Assembly: GCF_001667185.1 (NCBI RefSeq)
Contig: NZ_LZIC01000126.1
Coordinates: 58,258 to 122,257 of the forward strand
Origin: Mycobacterium sp. 852002-50816_SCH5313054-b
GTDB taxonomy: Bacteria > Actinomycetota > Actinomycetes > Mycobacteriales > Mycobacteriaceae
Direction: 5' to 3'
Length of the DNA stretch: 64,000 nucleotides
Shown piece after piece: positions 25,594 through 34,103 of the stretch (positions are counted from its first letter, which is position 1; each line of letters starts with the position of its first letter). The notes under the pieces were generated by a model, which saw only the letters and a list, made by a program, of their open reading frames with translations, was not told the origin of the DNA and made no database searches. Made by a program: the position numbers and the translations under genes.

Positions 25594-25615
25594 CCTACTG
25601 AACACACAGTAGGTT
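25592..25615. promoter_or_regulatory. perfect inverted repeat, likely autoregulatory operator of the adjacent TetR
   Basis: AACCTACTG (25592-25600) and CAGTAGGTT (25607-25615) are perfect 9-bp arms around AACACA. The position at the start of the TetR gene is typical of an autorepression site. Confidence 0.78.
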
Positions 25616-25664
25616 GGTTTGCCCGCTGTGACAAGGGTCTCAGAACGACCGTTTGCGGCGAGCG

Positions 25665-26816
25665 CTAGGAGACCAGCTCCACCAGGGTGGCGTTGGCCGT
25701 GCCGCCGCCTTCGCACATCGTCTGCAGGCCGTACCGAATCCCGTTATCGCGCATGTGGTGGGCCATCCGCGTCATCAGCACCGCGCCGGACGCGCCGAGC
25801 GGGTGGCCCAGTGCGATGGCGCCGCCGAGCGGATTCATCCGTCCCGGGTCCGCGCCCGTTTCCGCCAGCCACGCCAGCGGGACCGGCGCAAACGCCTCGT
25901 TGACCTCGAAGACCCCCACGTCCGCGAGCGAGACGCCGGCCTTGGTCAGCACCTTCTCGGTCGCCGGGATGGGCCCGGTGAGCATGAGCACCGGGTCCGC
26001 CCCGGTGACGGCGCCGGCGCGGTAGCGGACCAGCGGCGTCAACCCCAATTCGACCGCCATCTCCGACGTGGTCACGAGCAGGGCCGCCGCCCCGTCGGAG
26101 ATCTGTGAGGAATTGCCCGCGTGAATGACGCCATCGTCGACGAACGCGGGCTTGAGCCCGGCCAGCTTCTCCACGGTGGTGCCGCGGCGCACGCCTTCGT
26201 CGGCAATCACGGTCCCGTCATCGGTGAACACGGGAACGATCTGCTCGTTGAAGGCGCCGCCGTCCTGGGCCGCGGCCGCCCGCTCGTGGGACTGAGCCGA
26301 GTACTCGTCGAGCTGCCCGCGGGAAAATCCCCATTTCTTCGCGATCATCTCCGCCGACAGGCCTTGGTTGAAGGAGAAATCGTCATAGCGCGCAAGGACT
26401 TTCGGACCGTAGGGCATGCCGGTGGCCCTTGCCGCGCCGAGCGGAACGCGGCTCATCACCTCGACACCGCCGGCTACGACGACGTCCTGCTGACCCGACA
26501 TCACCGCATGGACGGCGAAATCCAGCGCCTGCTGGCTGGAACCGCATGCCCGGTTGACCGTGGTTCCGGGGATGGTTTCCGGCCAGCCGGCCGCCAGGAC
26601 GGCGTAGCGGCCGATGTTGCTGGATTGGTCGCCGACCTGGGACACGCATCCCCAGATCACGTCGTCGACGATGTCCGGGCCCACGCCGGCGCGTTCCAGT
26701 ACCTCGTTGAGGACGACCGCGGACAGGTCGGCGGCGTGCATGCCGGACAACCCTCCGTTGCGCTTCCCTACCGCCGTCCGTACCGCCTCGATGATGACCG
26801 TCTCACGCATCTTCAC
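25665..26816 (-). CDS. acetyl-CoA acetyltransferase (thiolase, FadA-type)
   Basis: Thiolase of 383 residues cleaving a beta-ketoacyl-CoA with CoA. All three catalytic regions are seen: Cys in NRACGSSQQALD near residue 90, His in GHPLGASGAV, and the second Cys in MCEGGGTANA. The GTG start overlaps the stop of the enoyl-CoA hydratase by 4 nt. It completes a beta-oxidation cassette with the hydratase and the acyl-CoA dehydrogenase at 27719. Similar in general character to FadA5/FadA6, but not assigned. Confidence 0.95.
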   Translation of the reverse strand: MKMRETVIIEAVRTAVGKRNGGLSGMHAADLSAVVLNEVLERAGVGPDIVDDVIWGCVSQVGDQSSNIGRYAVLAAGWPETIPGTTVNRACGSSQQALDFAVHAVMSGQQDVVVAGGVEVMSRVPLGAARATGMPYGPKVLARYDDFSFNQGLSAEMIAKKWGFSRGQLDEYSAQSHERAAAAQDGGAFNEQIVPVFTDDGTVIADEGVRRGTTVEKLAGLKPAFVDDGVIHAGNSSQISDGAAALLVTTSEMAVELGLTPLVRYRAGAVTGADPVLMLTGPIPATEKVLTKAGVSLADVGVFEVNEAFAPVPLAWLAETGADPGRMNPLGGAIALGHPLGASGAVLMTRMAHHMRDNGIRYGLQTMCEGGGTANATLVELVS

Positions 26817-27628
26817 TCCGTTTGTTCTCCATCAGATCTCGATAACGCCCACCGACCAGTAAACGACGGCTCGCGTCTCTCGGCGAAGGCGGCATAGGCG
26901 GCCGCCGCGTCCGCGGTCGCGAAATTGCCGGGCTGGGCGCGGGCCTCGTTGGCCAGCGCGTCGCGCATGGTGCGATCGGCGCCCTCGTTCAGCAGGGCCT
27001 TGGTGTGCGCAAGCGCGATCGGTGGGCCGGCCGCCAGCCGTTCGGTGAGATCGTCGACGAAGGCGTCGATCTCGGCGGCGGGCACCACCCAGGTCACCAG
27101 CCCCAGGCCATGGGCCTCGGCGGCGTCGATCGTCTCGGCGAGCAGCGCGAGCCGCTTGGCCTGTTGCAGTCCAACCAATTTCGGCAGCAGCCAGGAACCA
27201 CCCAGGTCGATCGAGAGGCCGCGCTTGGAAAAGATCTGACAGAACGTGGATTCCGGCGTCGCGACTACCAGATCGCAACCGAGAGCCAGGTTCCACCCGG
27301 CGCCGACGGCCACCCCGGTCACCTTGGCGACCGCCGGTATCGGGAGCTCGTGCAACGCCAGTGCCACGTCGGTCAGGCGCTGCAGCTTGTGTTTCGGATG
27401 CACGTCGTCGGGGACCGAGATGTCGGCACCGGAGCAGAAGCTCCCCCCGGCGCCGGTGATCACGAGCGCGCGCACGCTACGGTCGTGACCGGCCTCGTTG
27501 AGGGCGTCCCGCAACGCGATCCACAGTTCGGGGTTGATCGCGTTCTTGCGGCGCGGTCGATTCAGGGTCAGCGTGCGCACGCCGTCGCGATCCTCGGACA
27601 GCAGCACGGGCCCGTCGGGCTCGCTCAC
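26813..27628 (-). CDS. enoyl-CoA hydratase/isomerase family protein
   Basis: Crotonase-fold protein of 271 residues. The oxyanion-hole motif AGGSFCSGADIS and the second motif GVAVGAGWNLALGCDLVVA are clear. The first catalytic Glu region reads FSKRGLSIDLGGSWLLPKLVG, in which Asp rather than Glu is prominent, as in PaaG-like isomerases, so double-bond isomerisation is a real alternative to hydration. GTG start overlaps the end of an SDR remnant. Downstream is the thiolase with a 4-nt overlap. Confidence 0.9.
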   Translation of the reverse strand: MSEPDGPVLLSEDRDGVRTLTLNRPRRKNAINPELWIALRDALNEAGHDRSVRALVITGAGGSFCSGADISVPDDVHPKHKLQRLTDVALALHELPIPAVAKVTGVAVGAGWNLALGCDLVVATPESTFCQIFSKRGLSIDLGGSWLLPKLVGLQQAKRLALLAETIDAAEAHGLGLVTWVVPAAEIDAFVDDLTERLAAGPPIALAHTKALLNEGADRTMRDALANEARAQPGNFATADAAAAYAAFAERREPSFTGRWALSRSDGEQTE

Positions 27629-27720
27629 ATCACCATGTCGCCGTCCACCGGCAGCACCTGCCCGGTGATGTACGACGCGGCATCGGAGGCAAGAAACATG
27701 AACGCTCCGGCGAGGTCATC
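27625..27720 (-). pseudogene. 3' remnant of an SDR gene
   Basis: The last 31 codons of an SDR are readable in frame: DDLAGAFMFLASDAASYI, then TGQVLPVDGDMVM and a stop. This is the typical C-terminal SDR segment. No SDR N-terminus or active site lies upstream; the fragment begins inside the stop codon of the FadE gene, so most of the SDR was lost by deletion. Its stop overlaps the GTG of the hydratase by 3 of 4 bases, which suggests that the coupling of an older SDR-hydratase arrangement is preserved. Confidence 0.8.
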
Positions 27721-28900
27721 AATAGCTCCTCGGCAGTTTCAGAACATTGGCACCCAGGAAATTCAGGATCATCTCCTGGCTGACCGGTGCGATCTTCATC
27801 AGCCGGGCCTCACGGAAGTATCGCGCGATGTGGTACTCCTCCGCGTATCCCATGCCGCCGTGGGTTTGCAATGCCCGGTCCGCGGCGGTGAAGCCCGCGT
27901 CGGCGCACAGGTATTTGGCGGTATTCGCCTCGCGGCCACAGGGTTTGCCGTTGTCGTACAACCAGGTGGCCTTGCGCAGCATCAGCTCGGCGGCATCGAG
28001 GCGGGCCAGCGAGTCGGCGAGCGGGAACTGCAGGCCCTGGTTCATGCCGATGGGCCGGCCGAAGACCTCCCGCTCGTTGCCGTATTTCACCGCCTTGTCC
28101 AGCGCCACCCGGCCGATGCCGAGCGCCTCGGCGGCGATCAGCATCCGCTCCGGGTTCAGGCCGTCCAGGATGTACTGAAACCCCTTGCCCTCCTCGCCGA
28201 TTCGGTGCTCTACCGGCACCTCCAGGTTGTCGATGAACAACTCATTGGAGCTCACGGCGTTGCGGCCCATCTTCCGGATGGGGCGCACGTCGACGCGGCT
28301 GCGGTCGAGATCGGTGATGAACAGCGTCATCCCGTCGGTCTTCTTGGTGACTTCCTCGTAGCTCCGGGTGCGGGTGAGCAGCAGGATCTTGTCGGACTCC
28401 ATGGCTTTGGAGATCCACACCTTGCGGCCGTTGACGATGTAGCGATCGCCGTCGCGTTTGGCGAAGGTGGTGATGCGCGACGTGTCGACCCCGGCGCCGG
28501 GTTCGGTCACGCCGAAGCAGACGTGCACCTCGCCGGTCGCGACCCTGGGCAGCGTGCGCGCCTTGAGTTCGTCGGAACCGTGCACCACCACGGGTTGCAT
28601 GCCGAAGATGGACAGGTGGATCGAGCTGGCGGCGTTCATGGCGCCGCCGGATTTCGCCACCTCCTCGAGCAGGATGGTGGCTTCGGTGATGCCGAGGCCG
28701 TGCCCGCCGTACTCGGTGGGGATCGTCATGCCAAGCCAGCCGCCGTCGGCGATGGCCTGGTAGAACTCGGTGGGAAACTCGTGCGCCTGGTCTTTTTCCA
28801 TCCAGTACTGGTCGTCGAACTTGCGCGCCAACTCGGCGACCGACCGGCGGATCAGCTCCTGGTCATCGGTCAGCTCGAAGTTCATTCCTGCGCCGGGCAC
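27719..28900 (-). CDS. acyl-CoA dehydrogenase (FadE-type)
   Basis: Flavoenzyme of 393 residues. Seen: FGVTEPGAGVDTSRI, NGRKVWISKAMESDK, LDGLNPERMLIAAEALG, and the C-terminal LQTHGGMGYAEEYHIARYFREARLMKIAPVS, the usual homotetrameric FadE pattern. The start is GTG 28900 because AAGGAGAT sits 6 nt before it; an ATG 15 nt later lacks a spaced Shine-Dalgarno. First gene of the leftward dehydrogenase, hydratase, thiolase cassette. The C-terminus ends LPRSY right at the SDR remnant and appears intact. Confidence 0.93.
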   Translation of the reverse strand: MPGAGMNFELTDDQELIRRSVAELARKFDDQYWMEKDQAHEFPTEFYQAIADGGWLGMTIPTEYGGHGLGITEATILLEEVAKSGGAMNAASSIHLSIFGMQPVVVHGSDELKARTLPRVATGEVHVCFGVTEPGAGVDTSRITTFAKRDGDRYIVNGRKVWISKAMESDKILLLTRTRSYEEVTKKTDGMTLFITDLDRSRVDVRPIRKMGRNAVSSNELFIDNLEVPVEHRIGEEGKGFQYILDGLNPERMLIAAEALGIGRVALDKAVKYGNEREVFGRPIGMNQGLQFPLADSLARLDAAELMLRKATWLYDNGKPCGREANTAKYLCADAGFTAADRALQTHGGMGYAEEYHIARYFREARLMKIAPVSQEMILNFLGANVLKLPRSY

Positions 28901-28959
28901 AGCTAGATCTCCTTCAATCGGTTACAGGCACCGGCGCACAGGCTTGTCCGAGGGTACGG

Positions 28960-30258
28960 TCAGTCCGTGTTGCCGGTAAGGGATTTCGCGTTGGCCGCGA
29001 AATCCGCGAAGGACGAGCCGCCTCGGGAATCCTTTTCGTGGCCCTGCGCCCTGATGGACACGTCGTGCCCCTCGGCGGCCTTGCGAAGCGCACCGACGGT
29101 CGCCTGTTCGCGCGAAATGTGAGTGAACGGGTCGAACGAGTACCAGCGCATCGCATTCTCGTAGGTCATCTTGTTGATTTCGTCGTCGGGAACGTCGTTG
29201 ATGGACAACACGTCCCACAGTTCTTCGGGCGCACCCGGCCACATCGAGTCGCTGTGCGGGTAGTCGGCCTCCCAGGCGATGTTGTCGATGCCGATCATGT
29301 TGCGCAGCGCGACGCCCACCTTGTCGCTGATGAAGCACGTCAGGAAGTGCTCGCGGAAGACCTCGCTGGGCAGCTTGCCGCCGAAGTTCTGGTGGGTCCA
29401 CGCGGAATGCATTTCGAACGTGCGGTCGGCCCGCTCCAGGAAGTAGGGGATCCACCCGGTCCCGCCCTCGGAGAGCGCGATCTTCAGGTCGGGGTACTCC
29501 TTGATCGGCTTGGACCACAGCAGGTCCGCGGCGGCCTGCACGATGTTCATCGGCTGCAGCGTGATCATCACGTCCATGGGCGCGTCGGGCGCCGTGATCG
29601 CGAGCCGGCCCGAGGATCCGATGTGCACGTTCATCACGGTGTTGGTGTCGCACAACGCCTTCCACAGCGGGTTCCAGTACTCGTCGTGGAAGCTGGGGTA
29701 GCCCATCGCGGCCGGGTTCTCGGTGAAGGTCAGCGCGTGCACGCCCTTCTTCGACACCCGGCGCACCTCGGCCGCGCACGCCTCGGCATCCCAGATCACC
29801 GGGATGGCCATCGGGATGAATCGCGCGGGGTACGCCCCGCACCATTCATCGATGTGCCAGTCGTTGTATGCCTGCACGAGCGAGATCGAGAAGTCGTGGT
29901 CGTCGGTGGCGAACAGCCGCCCGGCGAAGCCGGGGAACGACGGGAAGCAGATCGAGGCCAGGATGCCGCCGGCGTTCATGTCCTTGACCCGCTCGTCCAC
30001 GTTGTAGCAACCCGGCCGGATCTCGTCGAGCCCGGTTGGCTCGATGCCGTACTCCTCCTTGGGCCTGCCGGCGACGGCGTTGAGCGCCACGTTCGGGATG
30101 ACGGTGTCGCGGAACTTCCACATGTCGGAGCCGTCGGCGTTGTGCACCAACCGGGGCGCGTCGTCGACGTACTTCTTCGCCAGGTGGTTCTTGAACATGT
30201 CCGGCGGCTCGACGGTGTGGTCGTCGACGCTGATCAGCATCATGTCTTCTTTGTTCAT
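28960..30258 (-). CDS. amidohydrolase-2 family metal-dependent hydrolase/decarboxylase
   Basis: Protein of 432 residues. N-terminal metal motif SVDDHTVEPPDMF, middle His in MNVHIGSSGRL, ALSEGGTGWIPYFLERAD and the C-terminal EADYPHSDS with the Asp kept. About 60 residues longer at the C-terminus than the relative at 47331. ATG start with GGAGAGGA upstream; an in-frame ATG 66 nt upstream is less likely. An AT-rich region with two GAGAAT-like elements lies upstream. Confidence 0.92.
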   Translation of the reverse strand: MNKEDMMLISVDDHTVEPPDMFKNHLAKKYVDDAPRLVHNADGSDMWKFRDTVIPNVALNAVAGRPKEEYGIEPTGLDEIRPGCYNVDERVKDMNAGGILASICFPSFPGFAGRLFATDDHDFSISLVQAYNDWHIDEWCGAYPARFIPMAIPVIWDAEACAAEVRRVSKKGVHALTFTENPAAMGYPSFHDEYWNPLWKALCDTNTVMNVHIGSSGRLAITAPDAPMDVMITLQPMNIVQAAADLLWSKPIKEYPDLKIALSEGGTGWIPYFLERADRTFEMHSAWTHQNFGGKLPSEVFREHFLTCFISDKVGVALRNMIGIDNIAWEADYPHSDSMWPGAPEELWDVLSINDVPDDEINKMTYENAMRWYSFDPFTHISREQATVGALRKAAEGHDVSIRAQGHEKDSRGGSSFADFAANAKSLTGNTD

Positions 30259-30352
30259 GGCCAGTCCTCTCCAAAGATCCCTGTGAGCCGTTCGGACGCG
30301 CTGCTCCCATTTAGCCTCGGCCAACCGCCACGCAACGCCAAGATCACTGTTT

Positions 30353-30367
30353 GAAAACTATCTTCTC
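30353..30367. promoter_or_regulatory. operator-like inverted repeat, copy G (weak)
   Basis: GAAAACTATCTTCTC matches the GAGAAT-N3-ATTCTC consensus at 9 of 12 arm positions, 95 bp upstream of the amidohydrolase start at 30258. Confidence 0.4.
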
Positions 30368-30637
30368 GCGGAGCGAGAATCAACATCCACCGGCTCTTGC
30401 GGCCGGCCGCTGCATCCTGACCAGCAGCTACAAAGCCAGGTGAATCGCCCCCTTCGGACCGACGAAGCGCCAACAGAAACGCTGGGATTACCCGACCGAA
30501 CCCCGCCCGCTGGCCACGCGAGGCGCGGCCGACAAGCGCGCGGCCGCTTGCGCCTCCCCGACCGGGTGGCGGATGCGGATCGCGGCTCGCCGGCATTGAC
30601 CAACCAAGCGAATCATGCAAACCTATTGGTTGGAAAT

Positions 30638-30652
30638 GAGAATCTGATTCTC
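30638..30652. promoter_or_regulatory. operator-like inverted repeat, copy H (perfect arms)
   Basis: GAGAATCTGATTCTC, identical to copy J at 38838, lies 45 bp upstream of the CMD start at 30698. An accompanying CCAACCAA/TTGGTTGG repeat lies just 5' of it. Confidence 0.72.
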
Positions 30653-30697
30653 CTAGGTTGAGAGTTACCAGACAGAACGCCGAGAGGAGACGCGCGG

Positions 30698-31231
30698 ATG
30701 CGCCTGACGCCGCTGCCCGCGGACCAGTGGGACGAGGCTGTCGAGCAATCGCTGTCTGGCATGCTGCCGCCCGAACGGCGTAATCCCCGGGATGCCGGCA
30801 CACTCATGTCGACGCTCGCGCGCCACCCGAAACTTGCGCGCGCATACCTGCGGTTCGGCGGATACCTGCTACTCGAGTCATCCCTCCCGGCGCGCATCCG
30901 CGAGCTGGCGATCCTGCGGGTCGCCCATCGGCGCGAATGCGCCTACGAGTGGTCACACCACGTGGACATCGCGACGAAGGCAGGACTGACCGACGCCGAG
31001 ATCGCGGCCGCGCGATCCGGCGAAGCCGACGACGAGTTCGAGCGCGCGGTGTTCACCGCCGTCGACGAGCTCGACGAGAAGTCGAATATCTCGGACCAGA
31101 CGTGGACCACCCTTGGTGAACGGCTTGACGAACGCCAGCGGATGGACCTGGTGTTCACCATCGGCGGCTACATCGCGCTGGCGATGGCCATCAACGCTTT
31201 TGGCGTACAGCTCGAGAACGAGAAAGGTTAG
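30698..31231 (+). CDS. carboxymuconolactone decarboxylase (CMD)/AhpD-like protein
   Basis: Protein of 177 residues. The core SSLPARIRELAILRVAHRRECAYEWSHHVDIATKAGLTDAEI is the CMD/AhpD fold; the single Cys (no CxxC) and the E-x-x-H-H pattern argue against peroxidase activity. ATG start with GAGAGGAGA upstream. First gene of the Rieske oxygenase operon. It is larger than, and different from, the CMD at 9579. Its reaction is unknown. Confidence 0.88.
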   Translation: MRLTPLPADQWDEAVEQSLSGMLPPERRNPRDAGTLMSTLARHPKLARAYLRFGGYLLLESSLPARIRELAILRVAHRRECAYEWSHHVDIATKAGLTDAEIAAARSGEADDEFERAVFTAVDELDEKSNISDQTWTTLGERLDERQRMDLVFTIGGYIALAMAINAFGVQLENEKG

Positions 31232-31235
31232 AGCC

Positions 31236-32528
31236 TTGCCCCACTTCCCCAAGCCGGCCGCCGGCAGCTGGACCGAAAACTACCCCGAACTGGGCACCGC
31301 GCCGGTCGATTACACCGATTCCATCGACCCGGCATTCTTCGAGGCCGAGCGCGAGGCGATCTTCAAGAAGACCTGGCTCAACGTCGGTCGGGTCGAGCGG
31401 GTGCCGCGCACCGGCAGTTACTTCACCAAGGAGCTGCCCTCGGCGGGCAAGGGCATGTCGGTCATCGTCGTCAAGACCAAGGAGGGGGCGGTCAAGGCGT
31501 ACCACAACGTCTGCCGCCACCGCGGAAACAAGTTGGTGTGGAACGATTTTCCGCACGAGGAGACCGCCGGCACCTGCCGGCAGTTCACCTGCAAGTACCA
31601 CGCGTGGCGCTACAGCCTCGACGGTGACCTCACCTTCGTCCAGCAGGAGGATGAGTTCTTCGGCGTCGACAAGGGCCAGTACGGCCTGGTGCCCGTCCGT
31701 TGCGAAGTGTGGGAAGGCTTCATCTTCATCAACTTCGACAACAACGCGGCACCGCTCACCGACTACCTCGGGCCGCTGGCCAAGAGCATCGAGGGCTATC
31801 CGTTCGGCGAGATGACGGAGACCTATTCCTACCGTGCCGAGGTCGGCAGCAACTGGAAGCTGTTCATCGACGCGTTCATCGAGTTCTATCACGCGCCGAT
31901 CCTGCACCAGGGGCAGTACACCAAGGAAGAGGCCGCCAAGATCCAAAAGTACGGCTATGAGGCCCTGCACTACGAATTGGCCGGCCCGCACAGCCTGCAG
32001 TCGACCTGGGGCGGTCAGGCGCCGCCCCCGGACATGTCCATGGTCAAGCCGTTGGACCAAGTGTTGCGCAGCGGTTTGTTCGGTCCGTGGGACAAGCCGG
32101 AGATCATCGAGAACCTGGAGATGCCGCCGGGCGTCAACGTGAAGCGGGTGCCGCAGTGGGGCATCGACTCGTGGCTCTTCTACCCGAACTTCATGCTGCT
32201 GATCTGGGAGCCGGGTTGGTTTCTGACCTACCACTACTGGCCGACCGCCGTCGACAAGCACATCTTCGAGTGCACGCTGTATTTCGTTCCGCCGCGCAAC
32301 GCGCGGGAACGCCTGGCCCAGGAGCTGGCGGCCGTGACCTTCAAGGAGTACGCGCTGCAGGACGCCAACACGCTGGAAGCGACCCAGACCATGATCGGCA
32401 CCAAGGTCGTCAGCAACTTCCTGTTGTGCGATCAGGAAGTCCTGATCCGTCATCTCCACAAGACGACCGGTGACTATGTAGCGAATTGGGCGAAGGAGTA
32501 CCAGGGCAATGGCAAAGTTACCGTCTGA
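31236..32528 (+). CDS. Rieske non-heme iron oxygenase, alpha subunit
   Basis: Ring- or alkyl-hydroxylating oxygenase of about 430 residues. The N-terminal Rieske domain has VCRHRGNKL and CKYHAWRY (C-x-H ... C-x2-H) near residues 90-120; the catalytic domain has the iron site motif DAFIEFYHAPILHQ. Start TTG 31236, 4 nt after the CMD stop, with AGAAAGG upstream. No beta subunit or dedicated reductase is seen in the operon; the NuoF-like flavoprotein/ferredoxin at 15 kb or the Rieske protein at 13.3 kb could serve. Product likely a diol or hydroxylated acid. Confidence 0.92.
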   Translation: MPHFPKPAAGSWTENYPELGTAPVDYTDSIDPAFFEAEREAIFKKTWLNVGRVERVPRTGSYFTKELPSAGKGMSVIVVKTKEGAVKAYHNVCRHRGNKLVWNDFPHEETAGTCRQFTCKYHAWRYSLDGDLTFVQQEDEFFGVDKGQYGLVPVRCEVWEGFIFINFDNNAAPLTDYLGPLAKSIEGYPFGEMTETYSYRAEVGSNWKLFIDAFIEFYHAPILHQGQYTKEEAAKIQKYGYEALHYELAGPHSLQSTWGGQAPPPDMSMVKPLDQVLRSGLFGPWDKPEIIENLEMPPGVNVKRVPQWGIDSWLFYPNFMLLIWEPGWFLTYHYWPTAVDKHIFECTLYFVPPRNARERLAQELAAVTFKEYALQDANTLEATQTMIGTKVVSNFLLCDQEVLIRHLHKTTGDYVANWAKEYQGNGKVTV

Positions 32529-32835
32529 ATTCGCCGACCTGGAGCCCTATTTGGATTGGGACCTGGCCACCGAGCCCGAGCGCTACGCCAAGCGGCTGGC
32601 GTCTACCATGACCGAGATGCAGGCGTTCTACGATGCGGCATTCCCCCGCCTCAACGACGCCATCGCCTACTGCGACAAGTTCCCGCTCGACGACCTGCCC
32701 GAGGACGCCCGCACCCTCATGCACATCATGCAATCGCTCGTCATGGTGTCGTTCCCGATCGAGGCGTGGAAGCAGCCGCGCGTGCCGGACAGCGGCGCCG
32801 CGTGGGTGGAACTCATCAGGGAACCGGTGATCTGA
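32509..32835 (+). CDS. conserved hypothetical protein of the Rieske oxygenase operon
   Basis: Protein of 108 residues, mostly helical (MAKLPSEFADLEPYLDWDLATEPERYAKRLASTM, then YDAAFPRLNDAIAYCDKFPLDDLPED). I know no family name. It overlaps the oxygenase by 20 nt and lies 2 nt before the amidohydrolase, so it is tightly co-expressed; a small accessory subunit for the oxygenase is possible but not shown. Confidence 0.8.
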   Translation: MAKLPSEFADLEPYLDWDLATEPERYAKRLASTMTEMQAFYDAAFPRLNDAIAYCDKFPLDDLPEDARTLMHIMQSLVMVSFPIEAWKQPRVPDSGAAWVELIREPVI

Positions 32836-32837
32836 CA

Positions 32838-34103
32838 TTGTCCGGCGCTCTTCGCGCAAGCGGCTCATCGCAGCTGACGCTCAAGGCCGCCGGGCTGCTC
32901 GACGTTGACGCCGGTGAGATCGTTCGGCCCGGCGTCCTGCACATCGACGGCGACCGCATCACCGGAATCGGCGGCAGCTCAGAGGGCGACCTGATCGACC
33001 TGGGCGACCAAATCCTGCTGCCCGGGCTGATGGACATGGAGGTCAACCTTTTGATGGGCGGGCGCGGGGAGAAACCCGGCCTGTCCCAGGTGCAGGACGA
33101 CCCGCCGACACGGGTGCTGCGTGCGGTCGGCAACGCCCGCCGCACGCTGCGCGCCGGGTTCACGACGGTGCGCAACCTCGGGCTCTTCGTCAAGACCGGT
33201 GGGTATCTGCTCGACGTGGCGCTGGGCAAGGCGATCGACGCGGGCTGGATCGACGGACCGCGGGTGGTACCGGCCGGACACGCCATCACCCCGACCGGCG
33301 GGCATCTGGATCCGACGATGTTCGCCGCGTTCGCGCCGCACGTGCTGGACCTCACGGTCGAGGAAGGCATCGCCAACGGCGTCGACGAAATTCGCAAGGC
33401 GGTGCGCTACCAGATCAAACATGGCGCCGAGCTGATCAAGGTCTGCTGCTCGGGCGGGGTGATGTCCATGACGGGACCGCCTGGCGCGCAACACTATTCC
33501 GACGAAGAATTGCGCGCGATCGTCGACGAGGCGCATCGGCGCGGGCTGCGCGTCGCCGCGCACACGCACGGAGCCGACGCGGTCAAGCATGCGGTCGCCG
33601 CCGGCATCGACTGCATCGAGCACGGCTTTCTGATCGATGACGAGGCCATCGCGCAGCTCGTGGAACACGGCACCTTCCTGGTCAGCACCCGGCGGCTGGC
33701 CGACGGCGACGCGATGGACGTCTCGCACGCGCCGCCGGAGCTGCAGGCCAAGGCGGCCGAGATGTTTCCGAAGGCGCGCACCTCGATACTGGCCGCCTAC
33801 GAGGCGGGCGTGAAGATTGCGGTGGGCACCGACGCCCCCGCGATCCCGCACGGCCGCAACGCCGACGAGCTGGTCACCCTGGTGGATTGGGGCCTGCCGC
33901 CGCTGGCGGTGCTGCGGGCCGCCACGGTGACCGCCGCCGAGCTGATCAATGCCACCGACCGGGGACGGCTCGCGCCGGGCCAGCTCGCCGATATCATCGC
34001 GGTTCCGGGAAACCCGTTGGAAGACATACGGGTTACCCAGAATGTCAGTTTCGTCATGAAAGGCGGCAAGGTCTATGTCGACAAGTCAACCCACCAGAAC
34101 TGA
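32838..34103 (+). CDS. amidohydrolase, imidazolonepropionase/prolidase-like
   Basis: Metal-dependent hydrolase of about 421 residues of the composite-domain amidohydrolase family. Seen: PGLMDMEVNLLMGGRG where the usual H-x-H is replaced (MDMEVNL), RNLGLFVKTGGYLLDVALGKAI, Lys-containing IKVCCSGGVMS, H-x-H in VAAHTHGADA, IEHGFLIDD and VGTDAPAIPHG. Thus one metal-ligand pair near the N-terminus looks lost. Start TTG 32838 chosen; there is no strong ribosome site. Overlaps the SnoaL-like gene by 29 nt. Reaction unknown. Confidence 0.86.
   Translation: MSGALRASGSSQLTLKAAGLLDVDAGEIVRPGVLHIDGDRITGIGGSSEGDLIDLGDQILLPGLMDMEVNLLMGGRGEKPGLSQVQDDPPTRVLRAVGNARRTLRAGFTTVRNLGLFVKTGGYLLDVALGKAIDAGWIDGPRVVPAGHAITPTGGHLDPTMFAAFAPHVLDLTVEEGIANGVDEIRKAVRYQIKHGAELIKVCCSGGVMSMTGPPGAQHYSDEELRAIVDEAHRRGLRVAAHTHGADAVKHAVAAGIDCIEHGFLIDDEAIAQLVEHGTFLVSTRRLADGDAMDVSHAPPELQAKAAEMFPKARTSILAAYEAGVKIAVGTDAPAIPHGRNADELVTLVDWGLPPLAVLRAATVTAAELINATDRGRLAPGQLADIIAVPGNPLEDIRVTQNVSFVMKGGKVYVDKSTHQN

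Larger units (their letters stand above)
30259..30697. promoter_or_regulatory. 439-bp divergent intergenic region
   Basis: No credible gene was found. It separates the leftward amidohydrolase from the rightward CMD-Rieske operon. It holds copy G near the amidohydrolase, a further lone GAGAAT half-site at 30375-30380, copy H near the Rieske operon, and CCAACCAA (30600-30607) with TTGGTTGG (30626-30633), a perfect 8-bp inverted repeat around 18 nt. The central 150 bp are GC-rich without an obvious feature. Confidence 0.55.

Noticed and set aside
27005..28906. Plus-strand open frame of 633 codons
   Set aside because: Antisense to enoyl-CoA hydratase and acyl-CoA dehydrogenase, which have clear motifs; a GC-skewed third-position artefact.
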